In this document: piece after piece, positions 32,386 to 42,504 of the stretch | How the letters are laid out: the number at the start of each line of letters is the position of its first letter | Numbering within the stretch: position 1 is the stretch's first letter | Assembly: GCF_020379485.1 (NCBI RefSeq) | Contig: NC_063448.1 | Span: 6,905,726 to 6,969,725, forward strand | DNA: 64,000 nucleotides | Direction of reading: 5' to 3' | Source of the DNA: Brassica napus | Lineage: Eukaryota > Streptophyta > Magnoliopsida > Brassicales > Brassicaceae | Position numbers and translations under genes: made by a program | Notes under the pieces: model-generated | Database searches by the model: none | Told to the model about the DNA's origin: nothing | Seen by the model: only the letters and a program-made list of their open reading frames with translations

Positions 32386-35110
32386 GAGCATGAGCATAGG
32401 TGAACCCCACTTTTGGGTTCACCAAATTTTTTTAATATTTTTTTGTGGGTCCATGAACAGTTATTAACCCGAATTTGTTGTTTTCTGAATTAGTGGACCT
32501 GAAGAAGGAGTTCATAGGAATAAAATAATAATATTTTTTTTATTTTTTTTAAATTAAAAATTATTCAGAATACATGAATAAAATATTAAAATATATTATA
32601 AAATTGATGAAAACATTTTATTCAATACATTAAGAACAGATTACATAAAACGAGAAACCAAACTTTTGCCAAATATTTTAGACTAAATCAGCTTTCAAAC
32701 GATCATGATTCTCTAAATCTCGAACATATCATCGGGATAAAGAGTGCCATTTCAGATGTAGAAAAGTTATGTTTTAGTTTTGGAGTTTAAGTTTTGGTTT
32801 CGAGATATGTTTTAATATTTTGGTTTGTGTTTTCAGATGTAGAAAAGCTATGTTTTAAAACTTTATGTTGTTTCTTAACTTAAATTCAATTCATAGAAAC
32901 ATTTTGTTCGATGATCAGTCTACGCATTCAACAAAGGAATTAAGTTCGGAAATGTTTAACTTAGCATAAAAGTTCACATAGAAAAACCATTCAAGTTTTA
33001 CAAACCGAAATACATAAGTTGATAAGCTGCTAATGAAACAAAAAGAAACAAGTTAAGATGATAGAGAGGAAAGACCGCAAAAGAGCCATCTAATTTCGTG
33101 AGGTAGAAGCAACGCTACCTGTAGAAGAAGAGAACACAAGTTAAAGCAGAAGCAAAGTAGTAACATTGAAGATATAGACAACACAAACAAGTCAAATGAG
33201 AAGACTTACCATCGATTCTGCTGAAGTGGTTGATCAGTAGTTCAGTACACTCCTTCCTTTCCGGACATACACACAGTAATGGAGTTGTCGTCCCATCTCC
33301 AACCACGTTCAACACAAACAAAGCTCCGTTGGTGCATATGTTATCACGACAGAACTTTCTCCACCCTCTGCTGATGTAATATGCGCCGTCTGATTCGCTA
33401 AATCCGAAGCTTTCAGTCCATGACTTTCCCTCCTTGTTTTGAAGTTTGACCTCTTTGCATTGTTGGCTCAAAGCACCACACCACATAGCTTCCACAGGAA
33501 GAAACTACAAACACAGAAATAACATCAGCCAAGAAGCAGTAGTACAAACAAAGAAATAACTAAATATGGTGTGTAACATAGTCAAAATTTTACTCACCAT
33601 TTTGTCGTCCTTTTGATTTGTAGCAGTAACCTCAGCCAAGAAGCAGTAGTCGTATGAGAAAGTAGGAGCATCATCCGCGTCGGCTTCTTCCTTAACGATT
33701 TGAGGATGTGTATACTGAATCTCACAACAGCTAGGACCAAAAGGAGTCACATGAAAGACCATGTCTCCTTCGTGTTTGAAGATGATAATGTCACCGATGC
33801 GAAGATCATGTGCTTCGGTGAACTCTTTCCAACCTCTGGTGAGTGTCCTGCCTTCTCGGATCACCTCCCAAATTTGATCCGAAGCGTCCGATCTTAGCTT
33901 CCATGGTTTATTGATCTCAGCCCCTTGTATGTGTTTTGAGTATAAGTCAAGTGGTATTGCCTGCAAGTAAGAGAAGGAATAGTTAAACATAAATCCTAAA
34001 TACCAACATACAAAATAAGGAAAAATAGGCTTCAAGAACTGAGAATACCACGCCACTTTGACAACCAGGAAGAAGAGGCTTGAAGAAATGAGGTTCTCGG
34101 GGAGTTTCCATCTGCAACAATCGAGTTCCAATTACATGTATTAATCGAGTTCCAATTTAAAAAAATGGCATCCAACTACTATAGACCACACAAGACCACA
34201 GAACTATAGAAATCAAAAATGTGGTTTGTTTTTCCATTCAAGAAAGCATACTGAAGCTGTTAATCGACTAGTAACCATTGATGCTATATATTTTGCTATG
34301 TCAAAAATTTGGTTCAAAGGTCTAATCCTATCATGCATGAAAACAATTCTAAATGAGCCAAGTCCGGTTATATTCATGTCCTATGTATAGTTCTATGATT
34401 ATGTTCCTGTCCTATGCATGCAACAAGAACACACAACAATCATGTCAAATAAATCGACAATATTTAACACAACAATATGAAAAAATGCAAACCGATTAGA
34501 AATCGATGAGAACAGAACCATTAAACATACTACTACTCGATTTAGATCCCTCACCAAAAACCCCCAATATTTTTTTTTCACAATTCGATTTAGATCCTAA
34601 AGAAATGAACCTTAAAACAAACCATAAATTAAACGCGCATGTCGATTTACATCAATTAATCGAAACCCAGTTATCGATTTACATCCGAAACTCGAAAACC
34701 CCAAATTGATATCAAATGTCACTAAACGATTTGGACCAAAATCGACGAAATTAAACCGTCGATCTACTCGATACTCACCAGAGGTCGTGGAGAAGACTCT
34801 CCGTCGTCGATTTGAACGAGAAAATCGGCAAGACTCGGCGTCGCTCGTATAATCGCCTCTCACACAACAAACCCTAGCTTTTCTTTCGAGAAGAGAAAAT
34901 GAGAAGAGACACGGGGAAACCCGTCTTTCCTCCCCCTCTACGCGGTTTGTTTCGTCCAAGCAGGACATGACGCGTGGCTAAAACCGCTTCATAGCGGATC
35001 AACCGTAAGGCCCGTTTCGTCGAAACAAACCCATTTTTATTGCTTTTTAATCATTCCGACCTTAGAACTCGGGCCCGTGAACCCGTCTAAAGCCCCTGAT
35101 GCGCATGGTC
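32386..35110 (-). mobile_element. Harbinger-type element carrying a B3-domain gene
   Basis: Left end GAGCATGAGCAT and right end (read inward) GACCATGCGCAT match at 10 of 12 positions, and GGGTTCAC recurs about 26-30 bases in at both ends. TAA lies directly outside each end (32383-32385 and 35111-35113), the PIF/Harbinger-type 3-bp duplication also seen for the 10043-15003 element. The interior holds no transposase but a spliced, intact B3-domain gene transcribed leftward, with its 5' UTR near the right end. The left subterminal DNA has a perfect small hairpin (GGTGAACCC...GGGTTCACC, 32401-32425). The borders are inferred from short repeats, so moderate confidence. Confidence 0.6.
33090..34111 (-). 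CDS. B3-domain (REM-type) DNA-binding protein, 249 aa
   Basis: Four coding exons on the minus strand: 34049-34111, 33598-33960, 33210-33504 and 33090-33118, all with GT/AG borders and summing to 750 nt with no stops. A noncoding first exon likely ends at a GTGAGT donor at 34773-34778, and the intron's CAG acceptor lies directly before the ATG (METPREPHFFKPLLPGC). The first B3 domain covers about residues 7-105 (AIPLDLYSKHIQG, WEVIREGRTLTRGWKEF, LRIGDIIIFKHEGDMVFHV). A second B3-like domain covers about 143-230 (KSWTESFGFSESDGAYYISR, GWRKFCRDN). REM proteins are plant DNA-binding factors, often reproductive. I know of no B3 gene at this place in Arabidopsis. Confidence 0.88.
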
Positions 35111-35680
35111 TAACGAATTTCGGAAGGAGTCTATCGGTCTACGTATATGCTAGCTCTTAGCTAAATAAGAAGAAAATAGATAAATGGCAGTAAAAACAAG
35201 GATAATTTAGGAGAGGCAATGGAGCTAGAGTAACATATGAAAATACGAAACATTAGTATATTATTAAGGCCTAAGTATAATTAAATTAAATTACGGAGAC
35301 CTAAGTAGAATTTAAAATGAACATCGGATTCCTTGAAGCTTTTCGTTGTAGCCTTGTAGACACATGAATAAAATATTTTAAAAGAACAAGAGGAGTAGTT
35401 TTAGGGTTCTAGAAAAGCTGGTTCAAATTTCTGAAGTGAGGCCCCATGGGATTGTAGGAATCCCATGCAACTTACCTCTACTAAACGTAAATATTTTGAA
35501 CTATATATGTTAACAGTAATTCCCAATAAAACCTCCCAAAAAATCTGAATCGCTTTTTGTTTGCACACGTGTGCGAATTTATATGATTATTTATCTATCG
35601 TGTTTACATATGGGGATAAATGTAAGTTCAAATTAATGAAAATAGACAAACGCATTAATATTTTTGTGTTTCCACCAAAA

Positions 35681-35728
35681 AAGTCCCATAGATTTTTTTT
35701 TTTTTTTTGAAACAAGCCCCATAGATTT
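35681..35728. repeat. Micro-insertion 7: T-run with 15-bp direct repeats
   Basis: AAGTCCCATAGATTT at 35681-35695 and AAGCCCCATAGATTT at 35714-35728 (one mismatch) enclose an 18-bp T-run ending GAAAC, which reads GTTTC plus A-run on the minus strand. Confidence 0.8.
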
Positions 35729-36178
35729 ATTACTAAGTTTATGATAGTAATCTAGATAAGTCCCATTAATGGTGTACGCAATAAAGATTCACGTAAAGCA
35801 TTTGTCTTAAAAAAAAAATTCTTTTGATATTAGTCTTTAAAAGTTTACGTCTTCGTCTTCTTTCATACCGAGATTCTTTAAAAGTTTTTTGGTATGATTT
35901 TTTTTTTTAAGTTTTATTTTGTTAAGTAAAATACGAGTTCCATACGATACGATGTGGCGAGAAAAAGATTAAAGGCAGCGTAATGATGACAATGGAGCGG
36001 CATGATACCCAATAGGCCAATACCACGAGCACGACCTAATCGTAGTATATAGAAGCTGGTGTTTAGAGATTAAATTTAAAAATATCAATTGTTAGGCTTG
36101 GAATTGGTCAAAAGTTAGAACATTGTTATTAGAGAGAATATGACCTATTTTCTGCTCACTAATATGTGCAGTAGATAA

Positions 36179-36268
36179 GAACCTTGTAATTATTATATCG
36201 ATATTACTTGTATCAAATTTAAGAGCCTTGTAATAATTATAACAAATATTACTTGTATCAAATTTCTA
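36179..36268. repeat. ~45-bp tandem duplication
   Basis: Two diverged copies of a unit containing CCTTGTAAT, then ATATTACTTGTATCAAATTT, lie head to tail. Non-coding. Confidence 0.75.
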
Positions 36269-38281
36269 CGCCCTTTATAATATTTACCAGGTGTTTCGTT
36301 CGGACATAAAATCATACTTATTTACAGATATTTATTAGTATAAACATTATTAATTAAAAGATTAACATGATAAATTATTTTTATATTCTCAAAACGTTTA
36401 AACTGAATATCTATAGATATTTTAATTTTCTTATTATTAATAATAAGTAAATATACTTTTATTGATAATAAATAAATATTTAAAACCGCTCAAAATTCTC
36501 TTTTGTTTATATAAAATGCATTTTATTTAAATATATTTATTTATACATATTTATATTACTTAATTTTGTTTTTTTAGATAGCAACAAAGTATATACACAA
36601 GTTATATTTTATTATTTGAAATATGTTTTTTAAGTTTTTGGAAAACTTTTCTTATATTAGTTTTATATCAATTATTTAATCTAATAAAATTTAAAATATT
36701 TTTGGCTAATTTTATTATATTAATTTACAATCATTTATAGCAAATAATTTAAATAAAAAATGAATATAATTGTTCATTAGGATACCAACGATTTTAACCA
36801 TTCTAATTTTTAATGTGAAAATTCAGAACTTAAAATCACTCTGCAGATAATAGTATAGATATATTAAAATTGATATATTAGTATAAGTGTATAAAAAGTA
36901 ATATTTATATTCTTTTATTAAATTTATAGCTAGTATCAAATTTCATACTTTTATCTACTATACAATTACGACACAATTTTACATCGATATGCAGTCTTCA
37001 GCTAGAGATCAATATATTTGAACCCGTCACAATCGAACCACCCCTAGCTATAGAGTACGAATTATCATTTCCCGACTTTGAAATCTCACATCCAGATATC
37101 AATTTTATATATTCTTAGTTACCAATCAACACACATATATATGCTGAAATAATTTTATATGCTTAGAGCAAAGCTCTTTTTCCTTATTAAATAGGGGAGA
37201 TGAGGACTAACTTATAATTATATCAATAGGAATAGAACGAGTGGCTGTATAAAGCAGAAAAAAAACAAGACAAAAATAACTAAGTCTAGTTTATGACATT
37301 TGTTTTACACTCAAATAACAGTTGATTGGTTTGCTTACTTAGAATTAGAAGTTGCTTAGCTTAAACCAATTCACACTAAACAAGTAAAAACTTGATCAAG
37401 TGGATAGGAAGAGTATAAAAGTTGGTAGGTTTCCCTGAGTTTTTATAATTTTATTTTTGTCCTCGTAAATCTGTTTTACATGTATGTATATATGTTGGTA
37501 GACACGTGGAGGTTATTGCCTTAGTGGTATATTGGTATGTGATTTGGAGGTCGCTCCCACTTGGCATGATGAGATCATAAAAAGAAAAGCCCCACGAACG
37601 TTCATCTCATTAGAAGTATAATTAATCTCTTTGGGAACTTGAGCCATTCCCTCCAACAACTAACACCATCAATGCCCACTTTATTCTTAGTTTAGTTTAG
37701 TTTCTAAATTAGTAATATATGGTGGATTAATCTTTTGATTTTGTGTTTTCAATCAAGATATATGCTAGTATTGTTTTCCACACAATCGAGTTAGTTACAT
37801 ATTTGAAGTCACCATATTCACTTACTATATTGCACTTATGCTTGTACATAATCGAAAATTTTGTAGAAGTACGAACAAAATAGAAATCAAGAAAAAAATA
37901 CCAAAAATATAAATCTGAAAAACATATGAGAGTGAAATTTAATTTATCTTTAGAAAAATTTCAACTCATCTCTATATTAATTTTATAATAGTATATAGAA
38001 GTAAATTTATTTCATTCAATCTTTATTTCTTTTTCTAAAATAAATATTTATATTATATACAATTTCTCTATTTTTATTCTAAAATTTGTAAAATGTTATT
38101 TAAAATAAATTGGAATATATTCTAGCTTTATTAACTATTAAGGAATTATTTATTTTAGAGAAGTTGCTGCAATATATTTATTTTTTGTTTATATATATAT
38201 ACATATATATTGAAGATAGTTTATACTCCCTCTGTTTCATTAAGATATAAATTTTTTAAAAAATGGTTTCACAAAGATATA

Positions 38282-38539
38282 CTCCATCCGTACCATTTTA
38301 AGTGGTGTTTAAGCATTTTTATTTTGTTTCATAATAAGTGATGTTCTCACATTTCTAGATAAAATTTAATGTTAATTGAAATTTGCAACCAATTACAAAA
38401 TACTACATGTTTTTCTTATTGGTTAGACTGATTTTATTTAATGCAATTTTATGTAACCAAGATAAATTGCATAGAAATTTGTATTTTCTTAATTTTTGTG
38501 TAAAAACCTTAAACACCACTTAAAATGGTACAGAGGGAG
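38282..38539. mobile_element. Stowaway MITE nested in the outer element (first)
   Basis: CTCCATCCGTACCATTTTAA at the left and the inverted TTAAAATGGTACAGAGGGAG at the right are flanked by TA on both sides. The inverted repeat continues to AGTGGTGTTTAAG. 258 bp, non-coding; a textbook Stowaway, which moves with Tc1/mariner transposases. Confidence 0.93.
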
Positions 38540-38652
38540 TATTTTTTATGAAAATTGTAAATTTCAATAAAATTAATTAGGTTTATTGGAAGACTATTGG
38601 TTAAAAAACATTGGAATTTGATAATTTTTAAAAAAACAATGCATGATTAATA

Positions 38653-38891
38653 CTCTTTCCGTTTCACTTTATTTGTCGTTTTAGACTTATGCACACGGAT
38701 TAAGAAAACGTTTAATTTTGTACATTTTCAAAATAAAAACATTATTACTCATACACCTAACCATATTTCAACCAATGAAAAAATAAACAGAAGAATCTTA
38801 TTGATAAATGTTGCATTGAAATCATAAAACGACACTTATTTTGAAACGAAAATTTTCCTCCAGAACGACATTTAAATTGAAACGGAGGGAG
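38653..38891. mobile_element. Stowaway MITE nested in the outer element (second)
   Basis: CTCTTTCCGTTTCACTTTATTTGTCG at the left pairs with CGACATTTAAATTGAAACGGAGGGAG at the right; TA lies on both sides. 239 bp, non-coding. It differs in sequence from its neighbour at 38282, so it is a separate family. Confidence 0.9.
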
Positions 38892-38987
38892 TATGTTTTT
38901 TTAATGAGTGAAAATACCAAAACGTCTATCTTTAAAAAAGGGAAAGAGTATCATGTTTTCCATTAAATTGCGAATTTGTAACTAATA

Positions 38988-39237
38988 CTCCCTCCGTTTC
39001 TGAATAAATGACGCTTTGACATTTTTTCACACAATTTAAGAAAGTAGGTGAAATATATGTAAATTGTTATTAATTACACTTCTCTGATCAATAGTATTTG
39101 AGATAAATAAAACTATTTATAAAGTCAATGTAGTTTCCAATTAATTTTCAACTGAAAATAAATCTAATTTGAGTTTAAATTGTAAAGTGACATTTTTTGT
39201 GTAACGATAGAAAAAAAAAAAACAGAATAAGCAAGAG
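38988..39237. mobile_element. Stowaway-like MITE, right end decayed
   Basis: Starts CTCCCTCCGTTTCTGAATAA after TA and shares interior sequence with the 31219-31499 element (TTGTTATTAATTA, TTTGAGATAAATAAA, CATTTTTTGTGTAAC). The right terminus is interrupted by an A-run, so the end is approximate. Confidence 0.7.
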
Positions 39238-39440
39238 GCGCGTGTACACAACCTTCGAGGTAAGAAACTTATGAAACGGCAGTTGAACCAGGTAATTTAA
39301 ACCATACCCTAAGCTAAGATCACTAATTCTGTGTCAACACAGAGAATATCGAATTAAGGTCTTCTTCGAGGTTGAGTAGCTTTGCATAGAGAGATGTAAA
39401 CACTCATTCAATATACTTTACAAAATTAGATATATAAAGC

Positions 39441-39485
39441 CAATGTTGTGGCTTTGACCCAAAAAAAAGAAGGCAATTTTGTGGC
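39441..39485. repeat. Micro-insertion 8: A-tail with 12-bp direct repeats
   Basis: CAATGTTGTGGC at 39441-39452 and CAATTTTGTGGC at 39474-39485 (one mismatch) enclose 21 bp reading TTTGACCC, A-run, GAAGG. Immediately after it GCAATTTTGTGGCCTATCT is tandemly doubled (39473-39511). Confidence 0.65.
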
Positions 39486-39911
39486 CTATCTGCAATTTTG
39501 TGGCCTATCTGCTAGCGAAAATTTCACGTTTTATATATAATATACAATGTTTGAGGAAAAACAAACTAACGTTTAAATAATTACGTAATACATTAGCCAG
39601 TAAAACGGCCTTAACAAGTCGATGGTACCAAGACACAATGGCCTAATTCATGTAAAGAAGCAAAAATAAATAAATTTATATTTAAGCTAGTAAGAACTTG
39701 GAAAATGAGATACCACTGCTCAATTCTTTTTCTTTTGATGCATGCTAAGTAGACCATACATTGTAATGTTGCTTTCATGATGGGGATAAGGATGGAACTA
39801 CTCTTTGGAAACAAAGCTAAATAATATATGTGAACCTACAGTGTATACTTATATGATATATATCTTGTATCTGTAAATATATTTTTTCTACGGGCCGTAT
39901 TGTCAGGGACT

Positions 39912-41226
39912 CTTTTTTTTTTTTAACTCATCATCAACTTTTCATTAACCAATGAAGAGTACACATGATTTTACAACCACACTTACAACAAAGAGATTAG
40001 TATCATCTAGAATCACTACTTAGATCCTACACTACCAATCTGAACCTTTGTTGCAATTTTGATCCATTGAACGCGACACTCTTCCCACTACACGGGAAAA
40101 GCCGGTTCTTACACTACTACTTGGACCAAAAGAAGCGAAGACATTGTAGACGTATAATGTTCATCACTGGCTAAGATACCATATTGACGCATTGACATCG
40201 GTCTCCCAAGGATTTGATTGCTGCACCGGACCAAAGCCTCATCACCTCTCGGTGCATCTCTTGGTTGGACTCAACACTACTGGTCCGAAAGCTTCGCTCC
40301 TATGCCAACAAAATACTTAAACCCCTACATTCGACCTAATGGTATGACCAATAACTACTAACGCAAGTGAATAAACAAACTACTCCCGAGTACATTCTTA
40401 AGCTAGCCTACTGATTCCATATGATTGACAGATTGAGTACATGAACCAGTAGCTTCTTCACCAAAGGCACATCCTCGAGTTAGTGTCATCCTCTTGGTAT
40501 TCAGAGTTGCGACCCTCAGCCAATAATCGGACACAAAAATCCGTAATGAAAGTCGGGCCTTGACAAACACGCATGAGCCGAAATAAGACAGATCCAAGCT
40601 TTCCGAGAAGCAAAATCCTTACCCACGGTTTAACTAGTTTCTCTTTTTGTCGCATGGGTCTAAAACTGTCGCCACAAACCGCCGTATGTTAACTTTCAGT
40701 TTCCACCTAATCGGCGAAGCCCATGGTTTGTGTGGGCCCGAGAATCGGGAGACCATACTCTTTCAACTTGCCTTCAACTATCTCCTCCTCACATCTCACT
40801 GCCTCGTAAGGACCTAGATCCATGTGAAAGGAGGCGTCTTTCGGGCTCACGCGCCGTCGCCAAACCGGAGACGCCATGGATCTAAAAAAGAAAAATCAGA
40901 TCCGGTTTCTCTGCTACCCTAAAAGCCGACTCTCTACACCACCGTCGTCATGTCAGCCTCGCCGTCACTCCAGATCTCGTCGGGATTCGCCACCGTCCTC
41001 CTTGAATCAAGGCTTCAGATGAGTCTCTCTGACCCAGAATAAACGAGCATATCGGCAAACTGACAGGACAGAGATGTAGAGAGCAAAGAAAAAAAAGATT
41101 AGAGGGAAGGAAGGGTTCCTCCGGCGCCGGATTAACCGGGCCGGAGTTAGGGTTTGTCGGGTTTCTTTAGAGAGAGGTGAGAGCTTTTAGTTTTTAGAGA
41201 GAGACCAAATTGTATTTAGAAAACGA
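39912..41226 (-). mobile_element. Non-coding poly(A) retroposon with 14-bp target duplication
   Basis: TATTGTCAGGGACT occurs at 39898-39911 and exactly again at 41227-41240. Between them lies a 1.3-kb segment that ends on the minus strand with GTTGATGATGAGTT plus an A-tail (39913-39924 as T-run). It starts at the other side with CTCTCTCTAAAAAC-rich leader-like sequence. The segment is GC-richer than its surroundings and looks like a transcript, but has no long frame; the short minus-strand frames at 40403-40655 overlap and are not conserved. The structure is that of a target-primed, LINE-mobilised retroposon. It may be a processed copy of a noncoding RNA or a Sadhu-like element. Confidence 0.85.
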
Positions 41227-41240
41227 TATTGTCAGGGACT

Positions 41241-42251
41241 TAGTCAAAAATATTTGCTGCAAAGTCCGCATAGGGTTGGCCATAGCCTTGAAAATTTTCT
41301 TTCATTCAATCTCGTTTTTTCTAACTGGACCCATTTCCATACTCTTTTTTTTTTTATAAAAAATTTAAATAAAATTTTGATAAAATCTTTCCAATAGAGT
41401 AAAATAGAGTATAATACCTTCAATATATACCATAATTTGGAAGCGATAATGTGTTTATATTATTTTATTAATTTCTATGTCTCTAGCTCATTTAATTGTA
41501 TTATTGTACTATAATGGACCCATAAGTGATCAATCACTTATTTGAACGTACTTTAAAGGTTTGTATGTATTAGAAAGTTATCTCTCTTTTTCTTATATAA
41601 CTGTTTAGAATATGAAATTCAAATTTAACTTCTTAGTGATGCTTATGCTGGTGATACAAAGGCATATCTGTTAATCAGATCCATAAATTTTGGGAGGTTA
41701 CAATAAAACGAAATGATTCAGCGATTTATTGTCTAAAGTAAATTACAAAGTTGAGAGAAGTGTTGGCAAGTCCGATTCGGTTCTAGACCGGTCATATGCC
41801 ACACTAAAAACTTTGTGACTTTTTTGTCTTGTCTTTCCAAACGAACTAATAAATATATGATGTAAGAAATATAACTGACTTTTATTTTAAGTACATTAAT
41901 TAAACATTGAAGAAGGAAAATAAAAAGTAAATATGCCAAGCTATATTTATATATGTGGCTACATGAAAGATTTGGTAAAGTTGCATTATCTTGGGTATAA
42001 CACTGAGCTATATATATTAGAGATAATAGGTGGTACACAAAATCATTAGGTGTTGATCCAATAAGACTGTAGATGCTGATGGAAGATCTATGTTCACTCG
42101 AATCACAGTAGATCCAAAAAGCCACACAAAATGGCATAAAGAACTGAGAGCGACCCGTGTTGTGGAGGGAATACTTTTCTTTATCCCCTTTTAAAACCCA
42201 TATATTTGAATTAATTCAAGACAAATCAAACCTTAATAGGTATATAATGTA
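41241..42251. other. Intergenic DNA left of the Helitron
   Basis: AT-rich; a minus-strand frame at 41733-42137 (134 codons) has no recognisable domain and ordinary AT-rich codon content, so I do not call it a gene. Confidence 0.45.
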
Positions 42252-42504
42252 TCTATTATATTAAAATAGAAATCGTGATTTCTTTCATGTGTAATATTTT
42301 AAAATGGACCATCCATTAATTTTTTTTAATTAAATGAATTTGTATTCTTTAAGCCACATATTAATTGCATTAGAAATCTCTTTATATTCACCAAAAGAAT
42401 CAAGGTCGAGGCATCTAAGAGAGATATGAGCTATGGGAAGCAAGTGGACTATGAGCTATCTAAGAGAGATATGATATAAACATAAACCGGATTTTTTATT
42501 TTTA

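Larger units (their letters stand above)
35114..38223. other. Long AT-rich intergenic stretch, no gene
   Basis: About 3.1 kb with no convincing coding frame or RNA gene. It contains micro-insertion 7 and a short tandem repeat near 36180. The part 36300-37000 is extremely AT-rich. Confidence 0.55.
38226..38948. mobile_element. Stowaway-like MITE, outer element with two nested insertions
   Basis: Begins CTCCCTCTGTTTCATTAAGATA and ends with an inverted TATCTTTAAAAAAGGGAAAGAG, with TA outside both ends. Subtracting the two inner Stowaways leaves about 220 bp, a normal size for this class. Confidence 0.65.

Noticed and set aside
33505..34131. Single-exon 208-codon B3 protein
   Set aside because: This frame reads through introns 1 and 2 of the B3 gene; splice sites and the B3 fold support the four-coding-exon model instead.
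34612..34968. 118-codon minus-strand frame upstream of the B3 gene
   Set aside because: It covers the presumed 5' UTR and leader intron donor and shows no domain.
41733..42137. 134-codon minus-strand ORF as a gene
   Set aside because: Hydrophobic, Tyr/Ile/Leu-rich peptide expected from AT-rich DNA; no start context, domain or splice partners recognised.
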